Assembly (NCBI GenBank): GCA_958295465.1
Contig: OY282353.1
Location: 186,001 to 250,000 of the forward strand
Origin: an uncultured Gammaproteobacteria bacterium
GTDB taxonomy: Bacteria > Pseudomonadota > Gammaproteobacteria > HK1
Direction of reading: 5' to 3'
Length of the DNA: 64,000 nucleotides
Part shown: one piece after another, positions 36,994 through 50,638 of the stretch
How the letters are laid out: each line of letters begins with the position of its first letter
Numbering within the stretch: position 1 is the stretch's first letter
Notes under the pieces: generated by a model
The model's input: only the letters and a program-made list of their open reading frames with translations
Database searches by the model: none
Told to the model about the DNA's origin: nothing
Position numbers and translations under genes: made by a program

Positions 36994-38009
36994 TGAAAGT
37001 ACTCCTCGAACTCCGTCCATCCATCCTGAGACTGCATGAAGGCCGCGAACAGACCCTGCCCCAAGCGCCGCTTGAGTGATTCAAACGCCCGCCTCCGGGC
37101 GCCTCCGACTACTCCTCTTTCACCCGAAATCCGGATGAAGCAACGATAGCCAAGCAACCTTCCGCGCTGATCGAACAGGGTGATGCCATCGGAACGAAGC
37201 ATTCCTTCCAACAACTCGGCCTTCTTTTCGAGAGAATATGGCGACCGTCCGGCTCTTCCACCGTTTTTCAGATCCCTTGTCATTGATGGAAAGTCAATTG
37301 GTTCGTCAAGAATCACCGCATCGTTCGAAAGAACCTTCGGAGGTGTCCGCATATTCGTCACCGCCAGGATACAGCCATGGGAGTTGAGAAGTGCCGTCAT
37401 GAGGATTCTCGTCAGGAAGCTCTGAACTGTTTCCCTTTCGTTGTCGTCCACATGTTTGGTGATCGATCGAACAAGATTCTCGATATGCTGAAGCGGCGGT
37501 GGGCTTTCTTCTTTTCTATGATTGAAAAAGACATGATGATGAAACCCTTTGGAATTAAATATCTGCACGCACTCCTCGGCGACCTGATGAGCCTTGATGA
37601 CGGCGGCCTTGTCCTGGTCTGTCAGCACAATCTCATCCACTCCGACCGAGATCGGGTTGCCGGAACCTCGAAAGACACCGAAGTTCATTCCTTGCGCACA
37701 CTGATGACCGAATATCCGCCACTCGCCAACGGCCAGCGGTGCGCATATCTTCAACATTTCCTCGATTCCACGAGGATCTGCCGTCGTAACTGAAAGGGGC
37801 AGCTTCTCACCTTCCGGCAGCATGTTGACAAGCAAATCGATATCATCTGTAAGATAGACCTTAGGAGACAGCTTCACACCCTCTTCCTGGTAGCGAGCGA
37901 GGCGGACAATCAAGTCGACCAGAACTTCGGGGGTTGCCATCGCAAGACCAGTCTCCGTACAGAAATCCGTAACATTCCCAAGTAGTTGGGTTCTGAATGT
38001 GATATTCAT
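36990..38009 (-). CDS. Diadenylate-cyclase-fold (DAC/DACNV-like) protein
   Basis: The C-terminal half of this 339-aa protein resembles the DisA_N/DAC fold: SHGCILAVTNM, GMLRSDGITLFDQRGRLLGYRC (the DGA-type motif, here DGI) and GGARRRAFESL (the RHR-type motif, here RRR). The N-terminal half has LPLSVTTADPRGIEEML and SVGVDEIVLTDQD and may be a sensor. Altered catalytic residues leave open whether it makes a cyclic dinucleotide or only binds a nucleotide. RBS GGGAAG precedes ATG 38009. It is the first gene of a two-gene operon. Confidence 0.65.
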   Translation of the reverse strand: MNITFRTQLLGNVTDFCTETGLAMATPEVLVDLIVRLARYQEEGVKLSPKVYLTDDIDLLVNMLPEGEKLPLSVTTADPRGIEEMLKICAPLAVGEWRIFGHQCAQGMNFGVFRGSGNPISVGVDEIVLTDQDKAAVIKAHQVAEECVQIFNSKGFHHHVFFNHRKEESPPPLQHIENLVRSITKHVDDNERETVQSFLTRILMTALLNSHGCILAVTNMRTPPKVLSNDAVILDEPIDFPSMTRDLKNGGRAGRSPYSLEKKAELLEGMLRSDGITLFDQRGRLLGYRCFIRISGERGVVGGARRRAFESLKRRLGQGLFAAFMQSQDGWTEFEEYFQ

Positions 38010-38334
38010 CGGCTTCCCTTGGCCTGATAAGCCGCCACTCAGAGACATCCGATCCACGGGGTCAAACTTGACTTTACCACAAGGCGGTGGGCAGGTGCAT
38101 CAACCGTGGAGGAGGTCCCGCGGTGGGCCAGGATCATGTGACTTCTTCGGGAAGGATTTCGGCATGAGAGGGCGGATTCCCAACGGCGTCGTGGAGACAA
38201 AGCGGATCCAGGACGGTCTCCGCGACATGTTAAATGCTATCGGCATCCGCACCGCCGCAAGACACCGCGCTTCGCGTGGTTCGGCTGGCTCGGTGCCGCC
38301 TACAATGCCGATATGGCACGCTCCGCGGTTGCAG
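38010..38334. other. Spacer upstream of the DAC-fold operon
   Basis: About 325 bp between the DAC-fold gene start and the end of the DUF1156 fragment. It must hold the operon promoter. I see no gene and no clear hexamer pair or operator that I would defend. Confidence 0.5.
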
Positions 38335-40402
<2,068 letters not shown>

Positions 40403-40858
40403 ACTGCATGATTTTCCGTTCCAATTCTCCATTCGCAGAAAATCGTTTCCCACCTTGATTCCCACAAATGGATCGCGATACATCGGCTTGTCCGATCATG
40501 CCGGATACGCCACCATCGCGCTACCGCCGTCCGAAGGCTCATCGGGGAAAGACGAACGGGACTGACGTTCGGAACGCAATCACGCACGTTCCTTCGGACG
40601 GCAGTACTCTCTCGAGCTCGCAACGGCCGGCGTCGAGCGCAAGCGCTCACGTGCGCAACGTCGAACCGGACTCGGGAGACTGGCGTTGCCGGCGCAATGC
40701 GCTTGTGTTCATCGGAATCGGAGCGTTCCTGATACTCGAAGGATTCGGGCAAGGCATCCCGGATTGTTCATCCGATACTCGGCGTTATGTTCCAATGAGC
40801 GTTGTATCCTGACGACAAGCAAACTAGAGACTGTAACCTACTACGGGAGGAAATCGGT
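40403..40858. other. Spacer without recognisable gene
   Basis: About 455 bp upstream of the truncated methylase. Minus-strand codons in the methylase frame remain open but encode an unrelated Arg-rich sequence. I see no gene. Confidence 0.5.
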
Positions 40859-41027
40859 ATGAACAAAAATGCGATCTGTTCAACGGGCGGCGGAAGGTTC
40901 TTTCGTGGACGGCAAAGCGCAAGGCCATTGGGTTTTTCGTTATGCCAATGGGAAGGAGGAGGAAGGTTCCTTAATTCAGAGCAATTCGACAACGACGACG
41001 CCAAATCGAAAAAGGGGGGCAATCTGA
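40859..41027 (+). pseudogene. MORN-repeat protein remnant
   Basis: A strong RBS (GGGAGGAAATCGGT) precedes ATG 40859 (MNKNAICSTGG). After a one-base shift at about 40890, the other frame reads EGSFVDGKAQGHWVFRYANGKEEEGSLIQ, split here as a MORN motif (DGKAQGHWVFRYANG). It ends at TGA 41027. Only one MORN unit survives, so this is probably a decayed fragment. Confidence 0.6.
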
Positions 41028-41142
41028 GAACGGATGCGGATCAGCGCTGTTTCATCGAAAAATGACCGTCTGAATCACACTAACTCACTGAAATCGGTGT
41101 ATTCTTAAGTGATCAATCCCTGTAGGCCCACGGAGTCTACCC

Positions 41143-41658
41143 ATGTCAGGCACAGCAGAGAGATCACGGCCGGCAATCCCGGCCGACCTCCGACGGCGAG
41201 TCCTTGTCGAAGCTGGCCATCGATGCGCCATTCCCACCTGCCGACACATGGAGGTTGAAATTCACCACGTCATCCCTTGGGAAACATGCCAGGAACATTC
41301 CTATGACAATCTAATTGCACTCTGCCCCAATTGCCATAGTCGCGCTGATCGAGGCGTCATCGACCGGAAGAGCTTGAGAATTTACAAATACAACCTTCGG
41401 TTTGCCCATGATAAATTTTCTAAACTGGAACTTGATGTACTTTTCTGCGCATACAGAGGCAGATCAGATCAGCCAATAGATTGGCCGCCTTTCATGAATA
41501 TTTTAATCAACCGAATATTGGATGCCGGATATGTCGAGATTTTTGCTACGAAGACAGGAGGTGTTTTTGCTGGTGGTATGCGAACTAATCCGGATCATCT
41601 TTGCATTACCGATAAAGGCAGAAAATTTGTTGAAGATATAGGATTAAGAGAAATATAA
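41143..41658 (+). CDS. HNH endonuclease domain protein
   Basis: The 171-aa protein contains an HNH nuclease: CAIPTCRHMEVEIHHVIPWETC, then YDNLIALCPNCHSRADRG. The two Cys pairs would bind structural zinc and the IHH holds the catalytic His. A C-terminal region of about 100 aa (NRILDAGYVEIFATKTGG, ending GLREI) is unassigned and may recognise a ligand or partner. Codon use is markedly AT-rich (many AAA, ATT, TTT) against a GC-rich background, pointing to recent transfer. Confidence 0.85.
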   Translation: MSGTAERSRPAIPADLRRRVLVEAGHRCAIPTCRHMEVEIHHVIPWETCQEHSYDNLIALCPNCHSRADRGVIDRKSLRIYKYNLRFAHDKFSKLELDVLFCAYRGRSDQPIDWPPFMNILINRILDAGYVEIFATKTGGVFAGGMRTNPDHLCITDKGRKFVEDIGLREI

Positions 41659-41801
41659 TCTATATTTAGAATTTGTTCAAACAGTCCGGAAAAAAACAAG
41701 ACAGCTCTCTTCCTCCGCGGCCTGGGTGAGCTTTGCCGCCTCGACGAATAGCTGGGTGGTGTTGGATTCGTCGGAGGCCTGTGCAGGAAAGGCCAGACAG
41801 A

Positions 41802-41864
41802 CTCACTTCTCGTTGGATTCACCTCCTCCCTTCAGGCTCATCTCTCGTTGGACAAGACTGCCGG
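41802..41864. repeat. Dispersed repeat, copy 1 (TCTCGTTGGA direct half-sites)
   Basis: This stretch of about 63 bp contains CTTCTCGTTGGA and TCTCTCGTTGGACAAGACTG around CTCCCTTCAGGCTCAT. A near-identical segment lies at 54925-54993 before speE. It sits at the edge of the RTX remnant. Confidence 0.8.
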
Positions 41865-41886
41865 ATGATGACGAGCTCCTGGACCT

Positions 41887-42266
41887 GTGCGCACGGGAGA
41901 CGACCACCTCTGGGGCGAAGCCGGAAACGGCCTCCTCGGTGGCGGGGATGGCCACGATTTCCTCTCCGGCGGCACGGGGAACGATTCGCTGTATGGCGGC
42001 GACGGCAACGACCGGCTGGCAGGCAGTGCCGAAAGCGGCACCTTCTTGGCCAAGGCGGGGCGGACATCTTCATCCACGCGGGCGGCCTCAACCGGGTCAT
42101 GGGTTTCGAGCCCGGTGTGGATCGGATCGACGTCTCCGACATGACCGAGGCCGGCTTTCTGGCCGCCGCGACACAGGTCGGCGAGCACCTGGACATGGCG
42201 CTGCCCGAGGGCGGTGACCTCTACCTCGTCTGGACGATGTTCGGCGCGCTCGACCTGCTCGCGTAG
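41887..42266 (+). pseudogene. RTX/hemolysin-type calcium-binding protein, C-terminal remnant
   Basis: The first frame encodes nonapeptide repeats ([35 protein letters not shown]). After a shift at about 42050, the continuation [28 protein letters not shown] and DLYLVWTMFGALDLLA follows in another frame to a stop at 42266. This is the secretion-signal end of a type I secreted RTX protein. The N-terminal bulk is missing and the frame is broken. Confidence 0.8.
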
Positions 42267-42376
42267 CTGAAATGCTGCCCGTGCGGCTTGCGCGCCGGGA
42301 CCAACCCAAGTCCCAACGATATCCGATGGATGTCGTAACTCGCTGAAATAACATGAGATTCATTCTGAGTCATGCG

Positions 42377-43366
<990 letters not shown>

Positions 43367-43395
<29 letters not shown>

Positions 43396-43564
43396 CCGAA
43401 CACTCGAAGGCCGAGTGGACTTCGATGGTCAGCGAGTCCGGGATGGTGATGCTCAGCTCTCGCGCGATCGCGGCCTTCGGGTCGCTGACCAGCAGGGCGC
43501 GGAAGTCGGCATCCGTGGCTGCCTTGCTCGCGACCTTCGCTCGCATTTCATCCGGTGTCTCCAT
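43367..43564 (-). pseudogene. NHLP-type RiPP precursor 1, truncated by an IS3 end
   Basis: The leader METPDEMRAKVASKAATDAD, FRALLVSDPKAAIARELSI, TIPDSLTIEVH matches the nitrile-hydratase-like leader peptides (NHLP) of RiPP precursors and the two sister genes to the right. After IEVH the frame runs into the IS3 terminal inverted repeat, and the last residues (VNRPGFPGG) are IS-encoded. The core peptide is therefore lost. It has an AGGAGAG ribosome-binding site. Confidence 0.85.
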
Positions 43565-44073
43565 TGACTCTCTCCTGTCGTTTGATGCCGTGGGAGTGGG
43601 GCAGCGCCTGCTGCGCATCCTTGCCGGCCATCATTCCCTGAGAGCTTCAATGAGGCCGGGCCGGCGCTGCGGGTGGATCCGGCATGGGTGAAGCCACCGG
43701 AGCGGGAGGAAAGCTCCGAAGGGGCGTTCCAGCGCAAGATGCGAGAGATAGCGGAGAAGCACTCGGGCCCGCTCGCGGTGGTCTCGTGAGCGTCCGCTTC
43801 GTCTTCTTCCTGGTCGGCGTCCTGGCGCTGCTGGTCGTCGCCGTGATGCTGTGGTAGCGCCCTGGCCGGACCGTAATCTTCGAGCTAAGACGACCGCTCC
43901 CCCGCCAGCGTGAACGACCGGCTCATTGTATCCTCCATGCCTCCGTGGCGTCCTCCGCTCCGCACCTCTTCGCGACCGTCCTGCGGGCTCGCAGAGGTCC
44001 TTCTCTGCTCAGACGTCGATGGCGTCCTTCCCACCCCACGAGCCGGGGCCCATGGCCCCGCTCGTGACCTCAC
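43565..44073. other. Spacer with two possible small plus-strand ORFs
   Basis: This stretch of about 510 bp separates precursors 1 and 2. On the plus strand a frame ending REIAEKHSGPLAVVS stops at 43789. It overlaps (GTGA) a 23-aa hydrophobic ORF at 43786-43857, VSVRFVFFLVGVLALLVVAV plus MLW, a single TM helix. They may be the tail of a lost operon. I cannot assign a function. Confidence 0.4.
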
Positions 44074-44355
44074 TCACCAGTTCAGGACCGTCTTCGCCTC
44101 CCCCATACTCCCGCCAAAGAACCCTCCTGAGACCGCCTGCAGGTCGCTCTCGCCCAGCTTGCTGTCCGGCGGCAGCACCAGGTGCGCCGTTGCGGCGTCT
44201 TCCTCGTGGACCTTGACGGTCAATCCTGCGGGCAGGGTGACCCCGAGCTCCGCGCCGATGGCTGCCTTCGGGTCGCTGACCAGCCGGGCGCGGAAGTCGG
44301 CATCCGTGGCTGCCTTGTCCGCGACCTTCGCCCGCATTTCATCCGGTGTCTCCAT
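44074..44355 (-). CDS. NHLP-type RiPP precursor peptide 2
   Basis: This 93-aa precursor has an NHLP leader (METPDEMRAKVADKAATDAD, ELGVTLPAGLTVKVHEED, AHLVLPP) ending in the double-glycine-type site LQAVSGG. The short putative core is FFGGSMGEAKTVLNW. NHLP leaders direct maturation enzymes (cyclodehydratases, lanthionine synthetases or radical SAM enzymes) and C39-peptidase export. No such enzyme lies in the window. RBS AGGAGAG precedes the ATG. The unit is duplicated with precursor 3. Confidence 0.9.
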   Translation of the reverse strand: METPDEMRAKVADKAATDADFRARLVSDPKAAIGAELGVTLPAGLTVKVHEEDAATAHLVLPPDSKLGESDLQAVSGGFFGGSMGEAKTVLNW

Positions 44356-44520
44356 TGGCTCTCTCCTGTCGGGTGATGCCGCGCTTCAAGCGGCGTGAAT
44401 ACCCTTGACGACTACCGATTGGGCGTCAACCCTAAATTCCGGCCTTCGGGAGCTTGGCGAGGCCGGCCTTCGTGGCCAGTACTGCGCGGTGGTGCGGCAC
44501 CCTGCCGGTGCGGCGGGCGG
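44356..44520. repeat. Upstream region of NHLP precursor 2, duplicated at 45075-45240
   Basis: The 165 bp before precursor 2 recur before precursor 3, including GGTGTGAATACCC-like sequence and the inverted repeat GCCGC-ttgaa-GCGGC next to the RBS. On the minus strand both copies contain the end of a small frame (AKLQKAGI-stop or AKLPKAGI-stop). Precursor plus leader region form a tandem duplication with a 719-bp period. The rest of the 44356-44777 interval shows no other gene I can support. Confidence 0.8.
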
Positions 44521-44777
44521 GCCGCCCCTCGACCAGGCCATCGACGAGGCGGTTGACGCTGCCCTCGAGGCGCTGCTGCCTGGTGGTGCGTCATGACCGA
44601 TAACGGAACGTTCGAGGTCGAGATCGGGCAATTTGAGGGCGACCGCTCCGGGCGTTACCGGCAAGATACCGCCTGCCGACTGAAGCTCCTCGGTCGTGGG
44701 GGCGAGGCCGTGGGTATCGGCGTGGGCGTTGGCGATGAGGGGCGGTTGCTCGCGTCGCCGGCGTTCGCGGGCGGCCG

Positions 44778-45074
44778 TCACCAGTTTGACCAGGGGATGT
44801 ACTCGGATTGGATTGGCACGCCGTTCTGGTCGTACCGGGTGCCGCCGGCCACCGCCTGAAGCTCGCTCTCGCCCAGCTTGCTGTCCGGCGGAAGCACCAG
44901 GTGCGCCGTTGCGGCGTCTTCCTCGTGGACCTTGACGGTCAAACCTGCGGGCAGGGCGACCCCTAGCTCCGCGCCGATGGCGGCCTTCGGGTCACTGACC
45001 AGCCGGGCGCGAAAATCCGCATCCGTGGCTGCCTTGTCCGCGACCTTCGCCCGCATTTCATTCGGTGTCTCCAT
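44778..45074 (-). CDS. NHLP-type RiPP precursor peptide 3
   Basis: This 98-aa precursor has a leader nearly identical to precursor 2 (METPNEMRAKVADKAATDAD, AELGVALPAGLTVKVHEED, LVLPPDSKLGESELQAVAGG). The core is entirely different: TRYDQNGVPIQSEYIPWSNW. Conserved leader with hypervariable core is the hallmark of RiPP precursor families. Both cores end in Asn-Trp. RBS AGGAGAG precedes ATG 45074. Confidence 0.9.
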   Translation of the reverse strand: METPNEMRAKVADKAATDADFRARLVSDPKAAIGAELGVALPAGLTVKVHEEDAATAHLVLPPDSKLGESELQAVAGGTRYDQNGVPIQSEYIPWSNW

Positions 45075-45363
45075 TGGTTCTCTCCTGTCGGTTGATGCCG
45101 CGCTTCAAGCGGCGTGAATACCCTTGACGACTACCGATTGGGCGTCAACCCTAAATTCCGGCCTTCTGGAGCTTGGCGAGGTCGGCCTTCGTGGCCGGTA
45201 CTTCGCGGTCGGCGGCGCCCTGCCGGTGCGGCGGGCGGGCCGCATCCCGAGGGGGCGCGGATGGTTCTCCACGCGGACTTGACGTGGATTGTGCCGGCGA
45301 CGCGCGCGTAGAGTGGGGAGCGCGGTGTGCGCGGCGCTGTCACAGCCCACCGGAGGCCAAGCG

Positions 45364-45865
45364 ATGCGGAACACTACAGCACAGATTGCTGGCGGCCAAG
45401 CTGGCCTATGACGAGGGCGTCAATGGGCCGCTGCGCGATGAGCGCGAGGTTGGCCCGTGGCGGGTGGTTCCGGTCGGCCGGCATCCAATCGGCGAGGCCG
45501 CCCGCATGGTGTACGCGCATGGGCCGCATACGTCGTTCTCCGCGCGGGCCGAGGGGCTTCCCGGCGTCGGGGCGCTGGCAATGGGCGGCGTCGCCTTCAG
45601 CGATGATCCCGCCGAGGTTCAAGTTGCTACCGGCGTCTCGATGCACGTGCCCGGTGCCTGGGAAGCTCTCGCTTCGGGTGTGCTACCTGGCGCGCTGTTC
45701 CCATTGCGGGAGGGAGAAACTGCGCTGCCCGTCCGGGTCGGCTGGCAGGTCTCGGGGACCGCGCCGAACGTGCGCCTGATGCAAGGCCACGTGCACGTCA
45801 CCGGGCACGATGCCTTTCTTGTGGCCTCGTCAGCAGAATTTGTGGGTGAGTTCGGGCTCGGGTAA
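45364..45865 (+). pseudogene. Unrecognised gene, frameshifted and 3'-truncated by an ISL3 fragment
   Basis: ATG 45364 has a strong RBS (GGAGGCCAAGCG) but stops after 15 codons. Skipping one base near 45385 gives MRNTTAQ-LLAAKLAYDEGVNGPL and an open frame to 45865 with GC-rich third positions (VGPWRVVPVGRHPIGEAARM, AEGLPGVGALAMGGVAFSDD, LFPLREGETALPVRVGWQ). The last residues overlap the end of the ISL3 transposase fragment. No family recognised. Confidence 0.5.
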
Positions 45866-46148
45866 GTCGCCAAGTGTATGATACAAGGCGACTTCCAGCG
45901 CTTCGTAGGTGCGAAAGCCGAACGCTTTTCTGGTTGTCAGTTTGGCCTTGCCATTGAACCCCTCGACTGCGCCGCTGGACCAACGCCCCTTGGCGTGGAA
46001 CCAGTTGAGGATCAGCGCACGATGCGAGCGCATCATGCGTGCAACCTTCTTCATCGGCTCGATGCGAGAGCGCATGGTTCGGGTGCACCATCGGTCGAGG
46101 AAGCGTCCGGCCCAATAGGGCGACACGTACCCCCACAACGACTGGAAG
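45830..46148 (-). mobile_element. ISL3-family transposase, C-terminal fragment
   Basis: The frame 45830-46138 encodes the C-terminal part of an ISL3 (Tnp_ISL3 DDE) transposase: RIEPMKKVARMMRSHRALIL, SSGAVEGFNGKAKLTTRKAF, ending LPEPELTHKFC. The 5' part is missing because the IS3 left end at 46149 interrupts it, so an IS3 element inserted into an ISL3 element. Confidence 0.88.
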
Positions 46149-47511
<1,363 letters not shown>

Positions 47512-47518
<7 letters not shown>

Positions 47519-48486
47519 CCATTTTCCCCGGAGTTGGCCGGTGACGGTTCAACGTGGCTCCCACGAGGTGCTACAAGGCGTATCCTGGTGGAACCTTCGT
47601 TTCTGACTTCGTTTTTTTGCTTTCGGTTTTCGTTGATGGCCGGCACCGTCCCTCTCAGCATTGCTCTCAGTCCATCTTCGCCCTTTCGCATTTTTTCAGG
47701 GAGCGCCAAGCGCGTCTCGTCGATCAGTCGCTGGACGTCCCGACTTCGGCTCAAGGTCGCTTTCAACACTCTTCCGAATCGTGGCAGGTGCCCACGGATG
47801 AGGGCATCGACCCCTTCCTCGACACTTTCTCTGACTGCGTTCCTCCCTGCGTCTCGTTTCTCCGGCCAGAATGCTCCCAATGCGGTTTTCATGAACGCGT
47901 GGTCCGCTCCCTGGTACTCCGCCCACCGAATGTACAATTCATCCACGTTATATACGACCTTCGGTGTCGTCAGACCGAACCGATCCTTGTGGATTTTGTA
48001 CCACCGTTCCATTTTCGGTTCATCGACCATTGTCGTGTCCGAAGTGATCAGCATTGTTCCTCCCTTCGCAACCACCTCCGCCACGATCCTCGCGTCGTTG
48101 TTTTCGATTAGCAGCCCTTCGGCATCCGGGAAGCATTCCTGCGGGAACCCTTCCTCCGACAGCAGACGGTTCGCCAGAAGCCGTTCTGCTTCGTCCAGTC
48201 TGTCCACGTAGTACAAGCCGTCGGCTTGACGCCACTGCTCGTTCCACCACCTCTGCTTTTGCAGATTCATGAACAGTCCCGTATTCCGCTCTCGCATCGC
48301 TTCTTCGGCCCGTGCCCGGAGATAATGTTCGTTTCGCCCCCAAGCGCCCGCGGTGACTAATGGTGTCATTTGCTCAAGGACTGCCGGCACGACCTGAACC
48401 TTTCCTTCATATTTCTCCAGATCGGCTGCGTGAAACCTTCGATCTGCTTCGTGCGCGATTCGATTCTCGCCGAAATAGGTTTTCAT
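47512..48486 (-). CDS. PIN-like domain protein coupled to a small upstream gene
   Basis: This 324-aa protein has a PIN-like acidic signature: [12 protein letters not shown] near residue 40, then [31 protein letters not shown] near residue 140, with Asp residues in positions typical of PIN nucleases. The C-terminal half ([20 protein letters not shown]) is helical and unassigned. Its ATG overlaps the stop of the 77-aa gene (ATGA) and its stop overlaps the DUF1156 start, placing a candidate RNase at the head of the methylase locus. Family assignment is tentative. Confidence 0.6.
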
Positions 48487-48716
48487 GACTCCCACGGTTC
48501 CTGGTCCTCCAGGCTTTGCCGTCCTTCAAGTCCCCATCGCCCCCATGGGCCAGGCGCCCCCCGGCTTTCCCTTGCTATACCTTCCAGGAGCCGCTCGCTA
48601 TCCTGTACCTGCGAGTTCTTCATCGTCGCAATTGCGTCCGCAGGTTCCCTTTCTCCACTCCACCGCTGGTTGACTTCCTTTGGGGCTATTTGCGGGATGT
48701 CTCTGTCGATGTCCAT
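48483..48716 (-). CDS. Small acidic protein, candidate antitoxin of the PIN-like protein
   Basis: This 77-aa hydrophilic protein (MDIDRDIPQIAPKEVNQRWS, ATMKNSQVQDSERLLEGIAR, then a Gly/Trp-rich tail) is not a family I recognise. The 4-nt overlap with the PIN-like gene, its small size and its charge fit an antitoxin encoded upstream of its toxin. A non-coding leader cannot be excluded. Confidence 0.5.
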   Translation of the reverse strand: MDIDRDIPQIAPKEVNQRWSGEREPADAIATMKNSQVQDSERLLEGIARESRGAPGPWGRWGLEGRQSLEDQEPWES

Positions 48717-48799
48717 TTCAGTCCCCGATTTGTATCAATCGTTGTCAACGGAGCCCAAGTGGAGCCGGTGGCGTGGAACGACGCACCGAGCGACGCGGT

Positions 48800-50608
48800 C
48801 TAGCCGCGCGCCTCGTCGCCTACCCCCGGCTCCACCGCCTCGCACGCCGCCAGCTCCCAGCCGTGGAACACCACCGCCAACCCGATGTACCGCACCGACG
48901 GGGCACGCCGCCGCAACCCTTCGTCCGCCAGGTAGCCTTTCAGTTGCTCCCGCGCCCCCCGCATCGTCTCCGCCACCACCGACTCGTCCACCCGCTCGCT
49001 TCGCTTCAGGTACTTCACCTCGATGAGGTAGCCGTAAGCGATGTCCGGGTACTGCGCCACGAAGGGCTCAAGGTGCAGGTCCGCGTAGCCCTTGTTCAGC
49101 TCCCGCTCCGAATGGATGAGGAACTGACCCACCACGCTGAAATGCGCGGCCAGGAACGCCTGCACCACCTTCTCACCGTCGATGTAGTCGCGAATCCCCG
49201 TCTGCTCCGCGATGGCCGCCGCGATGTATTCCACCGCCGCGCGCCATTCGCCCTTGTAGGCCATGCCCCTTACTAACCGCGAGAAATGGTGATGGCTCAC
49301 CGAGAACACCCCCACGTCCCGGTACGCCCTGCGCAGGTACCCGTACATCAGCCGCCACACCGTCTGGTTCGGGATCCCCAGCCGGACCGCGCCCCCGGAC
49401 ACCCCGCGGATGCTCAGCAGCCCGAAGTAGTACAGCAGGGAGAGGAAGTTCTCCGGCTCGTCGAGCTCCTCCAGGGGAAAGCTCAAGTTGAGGTCAGCCT
49501 CCGCCTCCCCCTCGCCGATGAGGTGGCGCAGCAGGTCGAAGTTGCCGTTGAGCCGCCTCGCCTCCGCGCTCGCCCGCTGGTTCACCAGCAGCAGGTGGCG
49601 CAGCTTCGTGTAGTCGATGCGAATGTTGGGGTCGATGAGGTCGTCCGGCATCGGCTTGTTCGGCATGGAACCCTTCAGGTAGTGGAGCACCATGTCGGTG
49701 TTGTAGAGGTCGCCGGGGGCGTTCTTCGAGAACCGGTAGCCGTTGTACCACTCGCGCATCACGTCCAGGGCCGCATCCACGTCCTGGTTGAACGCGCCGC
49801 GGTCGCGGTAGAGCTCCAGCAACCCGCGGACCTCCGGCTCGGTGAAACCGAGCATCCCGTTGAACTCCGGCTCCAGGGTGACGTTGCGGCCGATGTTGAA
49901 GCCGCTGGTGACGTCGTCCATGGTGATGGGCGAGACGCCGGTGATGAACAAGCGTTCGAGGCCGCCGCCCGCTTCGCCGGTCCCGGCCTTCAGGGCGGCG
50001 AAGAAGTTGCGGTAGAAGCCGCCGCCGTGGGTGAGGGACTCGTAGGCTGCCTGCCCCCGGTGCACCAGCACCGTGTTGGCGAAGTTGTCGTACTCGTCGA
50101 TGAGCATGTACAGCGGGATGCCGTGCTCACCGGCGTACTTGAACAGCTCGCGGAGCCTGCCGTCGATGGCGGACGGGGCGAGGATGCGCCGGAGCGCCGC
50201 CTCGGGGAACAGGTCCGGATGCCGCTCCAGCGCGTGGCGGAGATCGATGAAGCAGTATTCCTGGAAGCGCTCCTCCAGGGTCTCCGGGGTGTCGTCGAAG
50301 GCGGAGAAGTCGAAGCGCACGATGACGTAGCGTCCGCGCTCGGCGGTGGGCGCGCGGCCGACGTCGGTGCCGCCGAACAGGGACTCGAACTCGTGCGCCC
50401 AGTGCCGCCCGTAGTAGCACTCCAGCAGCGCCAGCCAGCAGGACTTGCCAAAGCGCCGGGGGCGGATGAAGAAGACGTAGCGCTCGTCTTCGAGCGGGCG
50501 CAGGTAACGGGTCTTGTCCACGTACAGCCAGCCGTTCACCCGGATGCGCCGGAAGGACATCTCGCCGTAGGGGATGCGCGGCCAGGGGGCGGTCACTGGA
50601 ACGGTCAT
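48800..50608 (-). CDS. AAA-ATPase-like protein with PD-(D/E)XK domain (DUF1703)
   Basis: The 602-aa protein has the AAA-ATPase-like N-terminal motif NGWLYVDKTRYLRPLEDERY and the P-loop-like FIRPRRFGKSCWLALLECYY. A Walker-B-like PLYMLIDEYDNF and the ITGVSPITMDD motif follow. A C-terminal DUF1703 nuclease-like domain contains FVAQYPDIAYGYLIEVKYLKR (D...E-x-K). The family is widespread in Bacteroidetes and proteobacteria with unknown function. ATG 50608 has GGAGG upstream. It lies between remains of a defence locus but appears intact. Confidence 0.88.
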   Translation of the reverse strand: MTVPVTAPWPRIPYGEMSFRRIRVNGWLYVDKTRYLRPLEDERYVFFIRPRRFGKSCWLALLECYYGRHWAHEFESLFGGTDVGRAPTAERGRYVIVRFDFSAFDDTPETLEERFQEYCFIDLRHALERHPDLFPEAALRRILAPSAIDGRLRELFKYAGEHGIPLYMLIDEYDNFANTVLVHRGQAAYESLTHGGGFYRNFFAALKAGTGEAGGGLERLFITGVSPITMDDVTSGFNIGRNVTLEPEFNGMLGFTEPEVRGLLELYRDRGAFNQDVDAALDVMREWYNGYRFSKNAPGDLYNTDMVLHYLKGSMPNKPMPDDLIDPNIRIDYTKLRHLLLVNQRASAEARRLNGNFDLLRHLIGEGEAEADLNLSFPLEELDEPENFLSLLYYFGLLSIRGVSGGAVRLGIPNQTVWRLMYGYLRRAYRDVGVFSVSHHHFSRLVRGMAYKGEWRAAVEYIAAAIAEQTGIRDYIDGEKVVQAFLAAHFSVVGQFLIHSERELNKGYADLHLEPFVAQYPDIAYGYLIEVKYLKRSERVDESVVAETMRGAREQLKGYLADEGLRRRAPSVRYIGLAVVFHGWELAACEAVEPGVGDEARG

Positions 50609-50638
50609 TTGCTGGCCTCCGCGTTCATGAGGCAGGTT

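Noticed and set aside
44593..44859. 88-codon plus-strand ORF antisense to the core of NHLP precursor 3
   Set aside because: No RBS, no recognisable domain, and it overlaps the well-supported precursor gene on the other strand.
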